Positions 1-5,335 of a stretch of DNA of 6,476 nucleotides are shown here, piece by piece. The stretch comes from Anaerolineae bacterium (lineage in GTDB: Bacteria > Chloroflexota > Anaerolineae > Anaerolineales > E44-bin32). A model generated the notes under the pieces. It had not been told where the DNA came from. It was given only the letters and a program-made list of their open reading frames with translations, and did not search any database. The first letter of the stretch is position 1. The number at the start of each line of letters is the position of its first letter. Both the position numbers and the translations under genes were made by a program. The stretch spans positions 1-6,476 of the forward strand of contig DAOVIK010000095.1 in assembly GCA_030673735.1 (NCBI GenBank). The letters run 5' to 3'.

Positions 1-1781
1 ATCGCCAACGCAAGCATGAGGCCCAGCAAGGCGAGCAGGACGAAATAGCCGCTGCCGCCGAAGGGCTGCCACGTGAGACCCAGAGCTGCAAGCACTTCCG
101 GAGTCTGCCGCCAGCGGAAGTAGTGGAAGAAGAACGGTCGATTGTCGCTTGGCGGTTGCAGGTTGAAATTATATGCGGCGAGAGCCGCTTCGCGATCGGC
201 AAGCAGAGCCTGGAAAAGCTCGTGGTAGCTGTCGGTTGGGAGACGGTTGAAGCGGTTGAGTTCGGCGGGATCCAGGTCAGGCAGGTGGATAGGATCGAAA
301 CCGTTATCTGTCAAGAAGCTGCGCGTGATCTGCAGCTCGCCTGCAGTGAACGGGCGTCTTGAGGCGATCATCGTGGCGGTGCGCATCCCACGGAAGGCGA
401 TTAGACACCGGCCCGGATCATCCACTCTCTGCGCCTCTAGCGCGGCGAGCAGGGTTGCCCAAGCGCGAGCGGATTCGCTGGGGGGCGTGCTCAGCCAACG
501 GGTGATCACGATCAACCCATCGCTGGCAGTCAGCGCGTGGGTATCACGCAGGGCCTCGACGGTCAGCGTGTAGTCCTCGCCAAGGCTGAACGCTCCCGAA
601 GTGACCGGGCGATAGGTATCGCTCAGCGCAAATTGAATGACGTCGAATCGTTCGCTGGAGGCGTTCAGCGTTCCTCTGTCAGAGCGAGGGAGCACTTCCA
701 ACCTAGGATTGTCGATTAGCTGTTGGCTGAGTTGCTTGTAGGCGCCGCCCATGACCTCGCTGATCAGGGGTTCGGGGTCGCTCAGAGTCACATGACCTGC
801 TCCCGAGGCGAGGGCGATGATAGCTTCCAGCCAAGCGCCGGGATCCAGGATAAGGGTATCTGCCTGCGGCCGAAGGAGGTAGGCCAAGCTGGAAGGCATG
901 TGAGCGGCCAGCGCGATAGCATCGCCTGATGCGGGATCCAGGGCGGTGATAGGGAAAGGGCCCTCGCCATCGATGTAGAGCGCAGTCTGCTCGGGTAAGG
1001 ACACCATGGCATTAAGGCTCAATCCGGGAAAGGTGTGTATGGCGCGGCTTTCAACTGCATCGAGGCGTGCAGAGGCGCTGTGGAGGGAGATGGTTGTGTT
1101 GGCATCTGGGAGCAGCCTTGCTGTGGCGAGCGGCTTGTAAGGGGATAGACGCAGGCCAAGCGCGTCTGGAAATCGCACAACGGCGGCGAAGGATAGGGCC
1201 GTCAAAGTCAATAATGCCGCACGGGTGATCCGACGTTTCGTGAGGATGGCAGCCGCGATCAAACCGAGTGATACCGAGAGTGCAAGGGCTCCTTCTTCCC
1301 CAACGTACGCCAGCGCAGCCAGTGCCAGCACGCAACCGAGCCCCGAACCGCCGAGGTTTGCGGCGTACGGCAGATGAGCCTGGCGCCCTGCAGAAGCGAG
1401 ACACGCCCCAACAACCCAACCGGCGAAGAGGAATGGCGCTCCGGCAGCCAGGAAGTAGATCACCAGGATCACGGCCTGGCGCCGATCCCAGGCAATGCTG
1501 TAGGAATCGAAAGGGATGAAGTTGATCGTGAGGTAGCTCAGCGCGATAGACAACGCGTATACAAAAGCCAATAGTCCGAGAGAGGTGCGTCCAGGCCGGA
1601 GCGCCAGCATCGTCCCGCTGGCAGCAATCGCCAACACGGCCAGGCTCACGACGACGAATGCGAAATGATAGAACTGCTGCATGGCGAAGATACGCGTAAG
1701 GCTGATCTCGAAGCACAACATGCTGGCTGAGATCAGGACCAGCCCCCATATGCTGCGCCGGCTTGTGCTGGGTGGCGGCAC
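1..1781 (-). CDS. Membrane-embedded spermidine-synthase-like protein (C-terminus off window)
   Basis: The frame is open from a GTG at 1781-1779 to the window edge, giving 593 residues with the C-terminus missing. An in-frame TGA lies four codons upstream, and AGGG sits six bases before the GTG, so this start is well supported. The N-terminal third is hydrophobic, with probable membrane segments near residues 11-27, 36-58, 66-90, 105-127, 140-160, 165-181 and 188-203. It carries the signature L-C-F-E-I-S-L-T-R followed by F-Y-H-F-A-F (22-42), which I know from polytopic spermidine-synthase-like proteins. The soluble part has a Rossmann-like strand (308-313), a second strand ending in D335, R-F-D-V-I-Q (378-383), G-A-F-S-L-G-E-D-Y (396-404) and P-P-S-D-N-R-P-F-F-F (543-552), all in family order. 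Another membrane segment begins near 578. The glycine-rich SAM motif is replaced by D-P-G-A-W-L-E (313-319), so catalytic activity is doubtful. Substrate unknown. Family call fairly sure; function not. Confidence 0.82.
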   Translation of the reverse strand, partial: MPPPSTSRRSIWGLVLISASMLCFEISLTRIFAMQQFYHFAFVVVSLAVLAIAASGTMLALRPGRTSLGLLAFVYALSIALSYLTINFIPFDSYSIAWDRRQAVILVIYFLAAGAPFLFAGWVVGACLASAGRQAHLPYAANLGGSGLGCVLALAALAYVGEEGALALSVSLGLIAAAILTKRRITRAALLTLTALSFAAVVRFPDALGLRLSPYKPLATARLLPDANTTISLHSASARLDAVESRAIHTFPGLSLNAMVSLPEQTALYIDGEGPFPITALDPASGDAIALAAHMPSSLAYLLRPQADTLILDPGAWLEAIIALASGAGHVTLSDPEPLISEVMGGAYKQLSQQLIDNPRLEVLPRSDRGTLNASSERFDVIQFALSDTYRPVTSGAFSLGEDYTLTVEALRDTHALTASDGLIVITRWLSTPPSESARAWATLLAALEAQRVDDPGRCLIAFRGMRTATMIASRRPFTAGELQITRSFLTDNGFDPIHLPDLDPAELNRFNRLPTDSYHELFQALLADREAALAAYNFNLQPPSDNRPFFFHYFRWRQTPEVLAALGLTWQPFGGSGYFVLLALLGLMLALA

Positions 1782-1806
1782 TCCTATCCCTCATGGACGT
1801 GCAACG

Positions 1807-1835
1807 ATTGTAGACGCGCCTTATGGATGGGGAAA
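1807..1835 (-). promoter_or_regulatory. Candidate promoter for the spermidine-synthase-like gene
   Basis: On the minus strand a TACAAT -10 box (1812-1807) lies 17 bases downstream of TTTCCC (1835-1830), a weak -35 with three of six consensus bases. Transcription would begin near 1800, leaving a leader of about 20 bases before the GTG start at 1781. The -10 and the spacing are good and the -35 is poor, so this remains a candidate. Confidence 0.35.
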
Positions 1836-1905
1836 GCGCCATGGGATGCCTTTGCTCTGAACGTCGGTGTCTCCAGAATGGCCAGCTTTCCCCGCATTAT
1901 GGCCG

Positions 1906-1925
1906 GAAGTGAGAGTTAACACTTC
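1906..1925. promoter_or_regulatory. Inverted repeat, possible operator in the divergent region
   Basis: GAAGTG (1906-1911) and CACTTC (1920-1925) form a perfect 6-base inverted repeat around an 8-base AT-rich spacer. It lies between the divergently transcribed spermidine-synthase-like and hsp20 genes, about 80 bases upstream of the hsp20 ribosome binding site. It does not match CIRCE, the HrcA operator of heat-shock genes (TTAGCACTC-N9-GAGTGCTAA). The arms are short enough to occur by chance. Confidence 0.25.
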
Positions 1926-1963
1926 TCAAACGTCTCGTTATCATGACTCTGATGCAAGAACTC

Positions 1964-1969
1964 TATGCT
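1964..1969 (+). promoter_or_regulatory. Candidate -10 box of hsp20
   Basis: TATGCT matches four of six bases of a sigma-70-type -10 box and lies 31 bases upstream of the hsp20 Shine-Dalgarno sequence. I see no convincing -35 at 16 to 18 bases upstream; the sequence there is near TCATGA. The promoter may need an activator or an alternative sigma factor, or the call may be wrong. Confidence 0.22.
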
Positions 1970-2000
1970 GTGAGCGCAATGCGAAACTTCTAACAGCAAC

Positions 2001-2005
2001 GGAGG
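2001..2005 (+). promoter_or_regulatory. Ribosome binding site that fixes the hsp20 start
   Basis: GGAGG (2001-2005) is followed at once by an ATG at 2007, too close for initiation. The next in-frame ATG, at 2013, is seven bases away, which is ideal, and a third at 2016 is ten bases away. The start is therefore placed at 2013 rather than 2007. Confidence 0.75.
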
Positions 2006-2012
2006 AATGAAA

Positions 2013-2411
2013 ATGATGAGAACGTACGTTAGATCCCCACGAGGTCTTCGCCGGCGCCATAGACACGTTCGCCGCTACGATGATCAGTTCCACTTGGGAA
2101 TTGATGTGCATGCCGATGAGGAAGCTTATGAGATCACGGCGGCCGTGCCGGGCATGAAGATTGATGATCTCAAGGTTGAGATCTTGGAAGACGTGCTTAC
2201 ACTACGTGGCGAGATCCCTGAGTCGCCGAATGGGACTGGCGAATTCCTTCTGCGCGAGCGAGTTTCGGGCAAGTTCGAGCGCAGGCTTCGACTTCCCGTC
2301 TCGGTGGACGCAGAGGCTGCTGAGGCCAAGGTCGAGGACGGTTTGTTGACCGTTCGCATCCCCAAGTCTGAAGAAGCGCGACCACGCCTCATCGAAGTGA
2401 AGGCCAAGTAA
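2013..2411 (+). CDS. Hsp20/alpha-crystallin small heat-shock protein
   Basis: A 132-residue ATP-independent holdase chaperone of the cytoplasm, expected to form oligomers that bind unfolding proteins and pass them to DnaK/ClpB. Residues about 28-119 form the alpha-crystallin domain, with V-P-G-M-K-I-D-D-L (45-53), L-T-L-R-G-E (62-67), G-K-F-E-R-R-L-R-L-P (86-95) and the family signature G-L-L-T-V-R-I-P-K (110-118). The short tail holds I-E-V (127-129), an I-x-I/V type motif that docks on neighbouring subunits. The N-terminal arm is short and very basic: nine of residues 3-21 are Arg. That is unlike the usual hydrophobic arm and might affect oligomer size or allow nucleic acid contact (inference). 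Length is normal to slightly short. A strong Shine-Dalgarno precedes it. The rhomboid gene follows 86 bases downstream on the same strand, with a hairpin between them. Confidence 0.93.
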   Translation: MMRTYVRSPRGLRRRHRHVRRYDDQFHLGIDVHADEEAYEITAAVPGMKIDDLKVEILEDVLTLRGEIPESPNGTGEFLLRERVSGKFERRLRLPVSVDAEAAEAKVEDGLLTVRIPKSEEARPRLIEVKAK

Positions 2412-2429
2412 GTCGAAGTGGAGCGTACG

Positions 2430-2460
2430 GTACAATGGGCGGCGCAAGCCGCCCTTGTAC
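2430..2460 (+). terminator. Strong GNRA-capped hairpin between hsp20 and rhomboid
   Basis: GTACAA (2430-2435) pairs with TTGTAC (2455-2460), and GGGCGGC (2437-2443) pairs with GCCGCCC (2448-2454), around a GCAA loop (2444-2447). That is 13 base pairs interrupted by one bulged T at 2436. It starts 18 bases after the hsp20 stop. No T-tract follows (the next bases are TACATACCC), so a classical intrinsic terminator is doubtful. It may instead protect the 3' end of the hsp20 message, act as a partial terminator, or belong to a dispersed palindromic repeat. The hairpin is certain; its role is not. Confidence 0.6.
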
Positions 2461-2497
2461 TACATACCCTATTGGCCGATATGGACCGTGTTGAACG

Positions 2498-3205
2498 ATG
2501 TTGCCCATACGAGATAACGTCCGCTCCCGTTCCTTTCCCATTGTCAACTGGGGCTTGATTGTCGTCAGCGTATTGGTGTTTCTGCTCGAGCAGGCCATCG
2601 AGTTTGGTGTCGGGGGCGGAGCCTTTCAACGCTTCTTGACGTTATTCGGCCTGGTCCCTTCCAACTTCTCACTCCTGAATCCGCTCAGCTATATCAGCGT
2701 TTTCTCCTCGATGTTTTTGCATGGCGGCTGGTTTCATCTGATCAGCAACATGTGGATACTCTATATCTTTGGTGACAACGTCGAAGACAGGATGGGCTCG
2801 CTGCGGTATCTGGTCTTCTATCTCGCTTCCGGCGTCGCCGCCGGAATGACGCACGTGATCTTCGCTTCAGGCTCTAGCTTGCCCACGATAGGCGCCAGCG
2901 GCGCCATCGCAGGGATTCTCGGGGCGTACATGATCCTCTATCCCCGGGCGCGCGTGGTCACGTTGATCCCGCTTTTCATATTTCCATGGTTCATTGAGAT
3001 CCCGGCCCTCTTTTACTTGGGGATCTGGTTCCTCACCCAAATCTCTTCAGGTTTGCTGAGCATAGGCGCAATGATGCCTTTCGGCGGTATCGCGTGGTGG
3101 GCGCATATTGGTGGCTTCGTTTTCGGATTGCTGCTTGTGCGTTTCTTCGCACGTCGTCCTCAGGTTTACACCCACTGGCAACCTGAGGACTATTGGAGCG
3201 CGTGA
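2498..3205 (+). CDS. Rhomboid family intramembrane serine protease
   Basis: A 235-residue polytopic protease expected to cleave transmembrane segments within the cytoplasmic membrane. The catalytic Ser-His pair is complete: S134 in I-G-A-S-G-A-I-A-G (131-139) and H203 in W-A-H-I-G-G-F (201-207). H80 and N84 in H-L-I-S-N-M-W form the oxyanion-side pair matching GlpG H150 and N154, and H-G-G-W-F (75-79) is the usual rhomboid segment just before. Membrane segments lie near 17-33, 62-92, 102-123, 133-149, 152-177 and 198-217, fitting a six-helix core. The N-terminus reads M-L-P-I-R-D, typical of bacterial homologues, which supports the ATG at 2498 even though no clear Shine-Dalgarno precedes it. 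The cytoplasmic tail is short and ends in W-S-A. It may be co-transcribed with hsp20 by readthrough of the intervening hairpin. Natural substrates cannot be inferred. Confidence 0.94.
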   Translation: MLPIRDNVRSRSFPIVNWGLIVVSVLVFLLEQAIEFGVGGGAFQRFLTLFGLVPSNFSLLNPLSYISVFSSMFLHGGWFHLISNMWILYIFGDNVEDRMGSLRYLVFYLASGVAAGMTHVIFASGSSLPTIGASGAIAGILGAYMILYPRARVVTLIPLFIFPWFIEIPALFYLGIWFLTQISSGLLSIGAMMPFGGIAWWAHIGGFVFGLLLVRFFARRPQVYTHWQPEDYWSA

Positions 3206-3380
3206 TCCGATTACCAGACACCGATTTCTATGACGTATAGTATTTACACACACCAACCGCGCTGACGGGCTGTGCGACTGCCAATTCTACGGCGCGAGCG
3301 GAATCCCGGGTCTTACGATCTGAAATCGGTCGTGATGATCCGTTAGCGTAGGCAAAGGACGTATAGCTTCAGGGTTAGCC

Positions 3381-3409
3381 TTGACCAGAGGCGCCAGTGG
3401 CTGCAAAAT
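3381..3409 (+). promoter_or_regulatory. Candidate promoter for the coiled-coil membrane protein gene
   Basis: TTGACC (3381-3386) matches five of six -35 consensus bases. Exactly 17 bases further, CAAAAT (3404-3409) matches four of six -10 bases. Transcription would begin near 3416, leaving a leader of roughly 95 bases before the ATG at 3513. Supported by motif and spacing only. Confidence 0.38.
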
Positions 3410-3419
3410 ACTTCCACTG
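3395..3419. repeat. Inverted repeat around the candidate -10 box
   Basis: CAGTGG (3395-3400) and CCACTG (3414-3419) are perfect inverted arms separated by 13 bases that contain the candidate CAAAAT -10 element. The placement would suit a repressor operator overlapping the promoter. The arms are only six bases long, so chance is a real possibility. Confidence 0.3.
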
Positions 3420-3501
3420 ACTTGGCAGAATCGGTATCCAGCAATCTGCATCGCAATCGGCATGCTCTGAAACTGCAGGAAGAGGAACAAGGATGCCGAT
3501 C

Positions 3502-3510
3502 GGAGGAAGG
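3502..3510 (+). promoter_or_regulatory. Ribosome binding site of the coiled-coil membrane protein
   Basis: GGAGGAAGG is a strong Shine-Dalgarno region. Its GGAGG core (3502-3506) lies six bases before the ATG at 3513. This selects that start over the in-frame ATG seven codons further on at 3534. Confidence 0.75.
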
Positions 3511-3512
3511 TA

Positions 3513-4115
3513 ATGAACTCAGACGAATCCCCGATGGATGAGATCCGCTCTCTTGTTGAGGAGGAAGCTCCACGGGAGCCCAGCGCCTTGGGACGTTTCT
3601 TCACCAAGGTGATCCGCTGGACGGCGGGGGTCGCAATCATCTTCGGCTTCGGAGTGGGGCTTACATGGTTGGTTCGCGTGGCCCCGCTAGAGCGCGATTT
3701 GGGCAATGTTCAAGATGATCTGACCGCGGCAGGCGTTCTGATCGCAGATTTAGAACAAGTCGTTGCTGGCTTGCATGAGCTCGAGCAAAACAATGACGAT
3801 CTGCAATCCGAGCTGAAAAGCGCCGAAGAGCATATCAACTTGCTGATGATCCTGTCCGACGTCAGCACTGCTAGACTGGCTTTGGCAAATGACGATCGCA
3901 GCGCGGCACGGACTGCCCTTGCCGAAACGGACGAGCGCTTATCAAGGCTGCAAGAATTCCTTGAAGGCGAGGACGCCAACACCGTTGTGGGGCTGCGGGT
4001 TCGTCTGCAGCAGGCGATTTCCGAGATCGACACGAACATCTTTGCTGCCGATGGCGACCTTGCCATCATATCCAACGACCTTCAGAGTTTGGAGAGCGAG
4101 GCATTTAACAACTAA
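3513..4115 (+). CDS. Unrecognised single-span membrane protein with a coiled coil
   Basis: I do not recognise this 200-residue protein. Residues 1-30 are acidic and polar. K32 and R35 immediately precede one hydrophobic segment at about 34-54, so by the positive-inside rule the N-terminus is cytoplasmic and the rest faces outward. There is no cleavable signal peptide or lipobox. Residues 57-112 are rich in Leu, Glu, Asp, Gln and Asn with heptad-like spacing, suggesting a coiled coil. Residues 113-150 (L-S-D-V-S-T-A-R-L-A-L-A followed by a D-D-R-S-A-A-R-T-A-L-A-E-T-D stretch) resemble a helical hairpin or a TPR-like repeat, and a last amphipathic helix runs from about 157 to 195. No catalytic motif is visible. 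It has its own candidate promoter and Shine-Dalgarno and ends at a strong terminator, so it is probably monocistronic. A structural or scaffolding role at the membrane is a guess from shape alone. Confidence 0.8.
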   Translation: MNSDESPMDEIRSLVEEEAPREPSALGRFFTKVIRWTAGVAIIFGFGVGLTWLVRVAPLERDLGNVQDDLTAAGVLIADLEQVVAGLHELEQNNDDLQSELKSAEEHINLLMILSDVSTARLALANDDRSAARTALAETDERLSRLQEFLEGEDANTVVGLRVRLQQAISEIDTNIFAADGDLAIISNDLQSLESEAFNN

Positions 4116-4135
4116 TTGGTTGGGCCATATATAAG

Positions 4136-4168
4136 AGACCCCCGATAGCTATCACATCGGGGGTCTTT
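4136..4168. terminator. Bidirectional intrinsic terminator between convergent genes
   Basis: AGACCCCCGAT (4136-4146) pairs perfectly with ATCGGGGGTCT (4156-4166) around a 9-base loop, giving an 11-base-pair GC-rich stem. On the plus strand the stem runs into TCTTTC, a short T-run, 20 bases after the stop of the coiled-coil gene. On the minus strand it lies 21 bases past the stop of the eRF1-like gene and is followed by CTTATATAT. Its position between two convergent genes and its symmetry indicate termination in both directions. The T-tracts are short. Confidence 0.85.
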
Positions 4169-4187
4169 CGACGTCTGAGCGTGGATT

Positions 4188-5294
4188 TCAATAGCGCAGA
4201 AGCGCTCCTATGCTGCCAGCGCGCTCGAGATCTGGACTTGCATGAACAACTTCCACTTCCCCGTTGTCCTCCATCACTCTGCGCACGGCGTGTTCGACAG
4301 CATCCACGATCTTGTCGAAGGTGCTGTTGCAGAAGGGGCAACTGGCTAACTCCTGGGTGGTGACGTAATCGCAGCCTTGGCAGCGGTAGCCCGCGGCGCG
4401 GAATCCCTCGTGGATGACCAGCGTCTGCACTCGGCCGGCATGAACTGAACTGAGTGTGTCATCCAAGCGGATTACCCCATCACGTCCCTTTGCGGCAGCG
4501 GTAATCACGGCGGAGACGAGGCGCTCCTCACGCCGGCGTTCGGCCTCATGCGCCACCTGCATGGCGCGCTCCAAAACTTGGGAATGCCCGCTTGTGATGC
4601 TCATGGGGAAGGTGCCTATTACAAGACTGCGCCACGATTTCGGCAGCTGATCCAGGAAGCGCGCCACCGTGGTTTCCGTACCGCCGATCAAGACCCGGCG
4701 CACATGATTCTCTTTTAGGAAACGTGAGGCTAGTTTGGCGGCTTCTCTGAGATTGCGCACAACAACCTCTTCGGTGTGGCGTGTGACGCCTGCAGCGCCC
4801 CCACGTCGGCCGGGGGCTTGGGATCCTCGACCTCGCTTGGTGTGGCGCACGGCTTCTCCCAAAGTGCCCTCTTCCTCCCGTAATTCACCTAAATGGAAAT
4901 GAAACATACGCGCGCCTTGCTTGTCTACCAAGACGACGCCGTAGTTGCCATAGTTGTCCCATAGATCGGCAAGCGGCTTCACATATGGACGGTTCAGCGC
5001 GCGTGCGCGATCGCGAATAGGAACGCGCAGAGCAAAATTTCGGAAGAACCCATCCGGAGCACATGAGAAAAGCGCCAAGCTGCGGCCGGACCAATCATAC
5101 TCATGCTCAACAAAACGATTGAGAGCTTCGATATCCTGCGGCAGGTTGTCTTCAAACTCCTTCAGAAGCTGGCGGAGGCGAAGCTTGTATGCATCCGCAG
5201 CACCTGCCGATGGATCCACATTTAGATAGACACTCAGCACAGGTTTACTTGGATGGTATGCGATCAATTCATGCAGATCACGCTCAATGAGCAT
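4188..5294 (-). CDS. eRF1-like protein (baeRF/VLRF1-type) with a G-S-Q loop and zinc ribbon
   Basis: This 368-residue protein has the layout of the bacterial relatives of archaeal and eukaryotic release factor 1. Residues about 1-110 form the N-terminal domain (S-V-Y-L-N-V-D at 21-27). Residues 117-235 form the RNase-H-like middle domain: V-V-L-V-D-K-Q-G-A-R-M-F (120-131), then a glycine- and arginine-rich loop (154-169) where eRF1 carries G-G-Q, then the helix N-L-R-E-A-A-K-L-A (181-189). The loop reads R-G-R-G-S-Q (154-159), with Ser in place of the second Gly. The C-terminal domain has a zinc ribbon, C305-x2-C308 and C319-x2-C322, and ends G-S-I-G-A-L-L-R-Y (360-368), close to the G-x-I-G-A-I-L-R-Y end of eRF1-type proteins. 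Peptidyl-tRNA hydrolysis in ribosome rescue is the family expectation, unproven here. AGGAGG lies five bases before the ATG. It follows the HtrA gene by 41 bases, probably in one operon. Confidence 0.82.
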   Translation of the reverse strand: MLIERDLHELIAYHPSKPVLSVYLNVDPSAGAADAYKLRLRQLLKEFEDNLPQDIEALNRFVEHEYDWSGRSLALFSCAPDGFFRNFALRVPIRDRARALNRPYVKPLADLWDNYGNYGVVLVDKQGARMFHFHLGELREEEGTLGEAVRHTKRGRGSQAPGRRGGAAGVTRHTEEVVVRNLREAAKLASRFLKENHVRRVLIGGTETTVARFLDQLPKSWRSLVIGTFPMSITSGHSQVLERAMQVAHEAERRREERLVSAVITAAAKGRDGVIRLDDTLSSVHAGRVQTLVIHEGFRAAGYRCQGCDYVTTQELASCPFCNSTFDKIVDAVEHAVRRVMEDNGEVEVVHASPDLERAGSIGALLRY

Positions 5295-5299
5295 GGTTT

Positions 5300-5305
5300 C
5301 CTCCT
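5300..5305 (-). promoter_or_regulatory. Ribosome binding site of the eRF1-like gene
   Basis: On the minus strand AGGAGG ends five bases before the ATG at 5294-5292. It is a full consensus Shine-Dalgarno and confirms that start. It directly abuts a small hairpin on its upstream side. Confidence 0.8.
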
Positions 5306-5331
5306 AATGCTTGATGCAATTAATCAGCATT
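5306..5331 (-). other. Small intercistronic hairpin abutting the ribosome binding site
   Basis: AATGC (5306-5310) pairs with GCATT (5327-5331) and TGAT (5312-5315) pairs with ATCA (5323-5326), with one bulged base at 5311 and a 7-base loop. The stem is nine weak, mostly AT pairs. It fills most of the 41-base gap between the HtrA stop and the eRF1-like start and ends exactly where AGGAGG begins. It could tune translation of the second gene or mark a processing site. It has no T-tract and is too weak to be a good terminator. Confidence 0.4.
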
Positions 5332-5335
5332 GCGG

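Larger units (their letters stand above)
3206..3512. other. Intergenic region without a recognised gene
   Basis: These 307 bases separate the rhomboid stop from the next plus-strand gene. I see no tRNA, no terminator with a T-tract after rhomboid, and no convincing protein. A minus-strand frame that is open from 3706 down to 3287 resembles no family I know, and its first two-thirds lie antisense to the next gene. The stretch does hold a candidate promoter and an inverted repeat, listed separately, which would give the following gene its own transcription. Confidence 0.5.

Noticed and set aside
1051..1842. A 263-residue minus-strand open frame starting with ATG at 1842
   Set aside because: It is out of frame with the longer membrane-protein gene starting at 1781, is rich in Arg, Cys and His, and has no recognisable motif, while the other frame gives coherent family motifs over 593 residues.
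1970..2012. A possible RNA thermometer in the hsp20 leader
   Set aside because: No run of U residues (FourU) or ROSE-like element faces the GGAGG. The only pairing I find is a 4-base CTTC with one wobble, too weak to call.
2126..2629. A 167-residue minus-strand open frame opposite hsp20
   Set aside because: It lies antisense to a clear Hsp20 gene and the start of rhomboid, and has low-complexity Ser/Arg composition with no domain.
2891..2905. GGCGCC-AGC-GGCGCC repeat and palindrome inside rhomboid
   Set aside because: It is simply the codon choice for G-A-S-G-A around the catalytic Ser134, so protein coding explains it.
3287..3706. A 139-residue minus-strand open frame across the gene-free region
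   Set aside because: Its first two-thirds are antisense to the well-supported coiled-coil gene. The remainder resembles no family, and no promoter or ribosome binding site supports it. A decayed gene cannot be excluded but is not supported.
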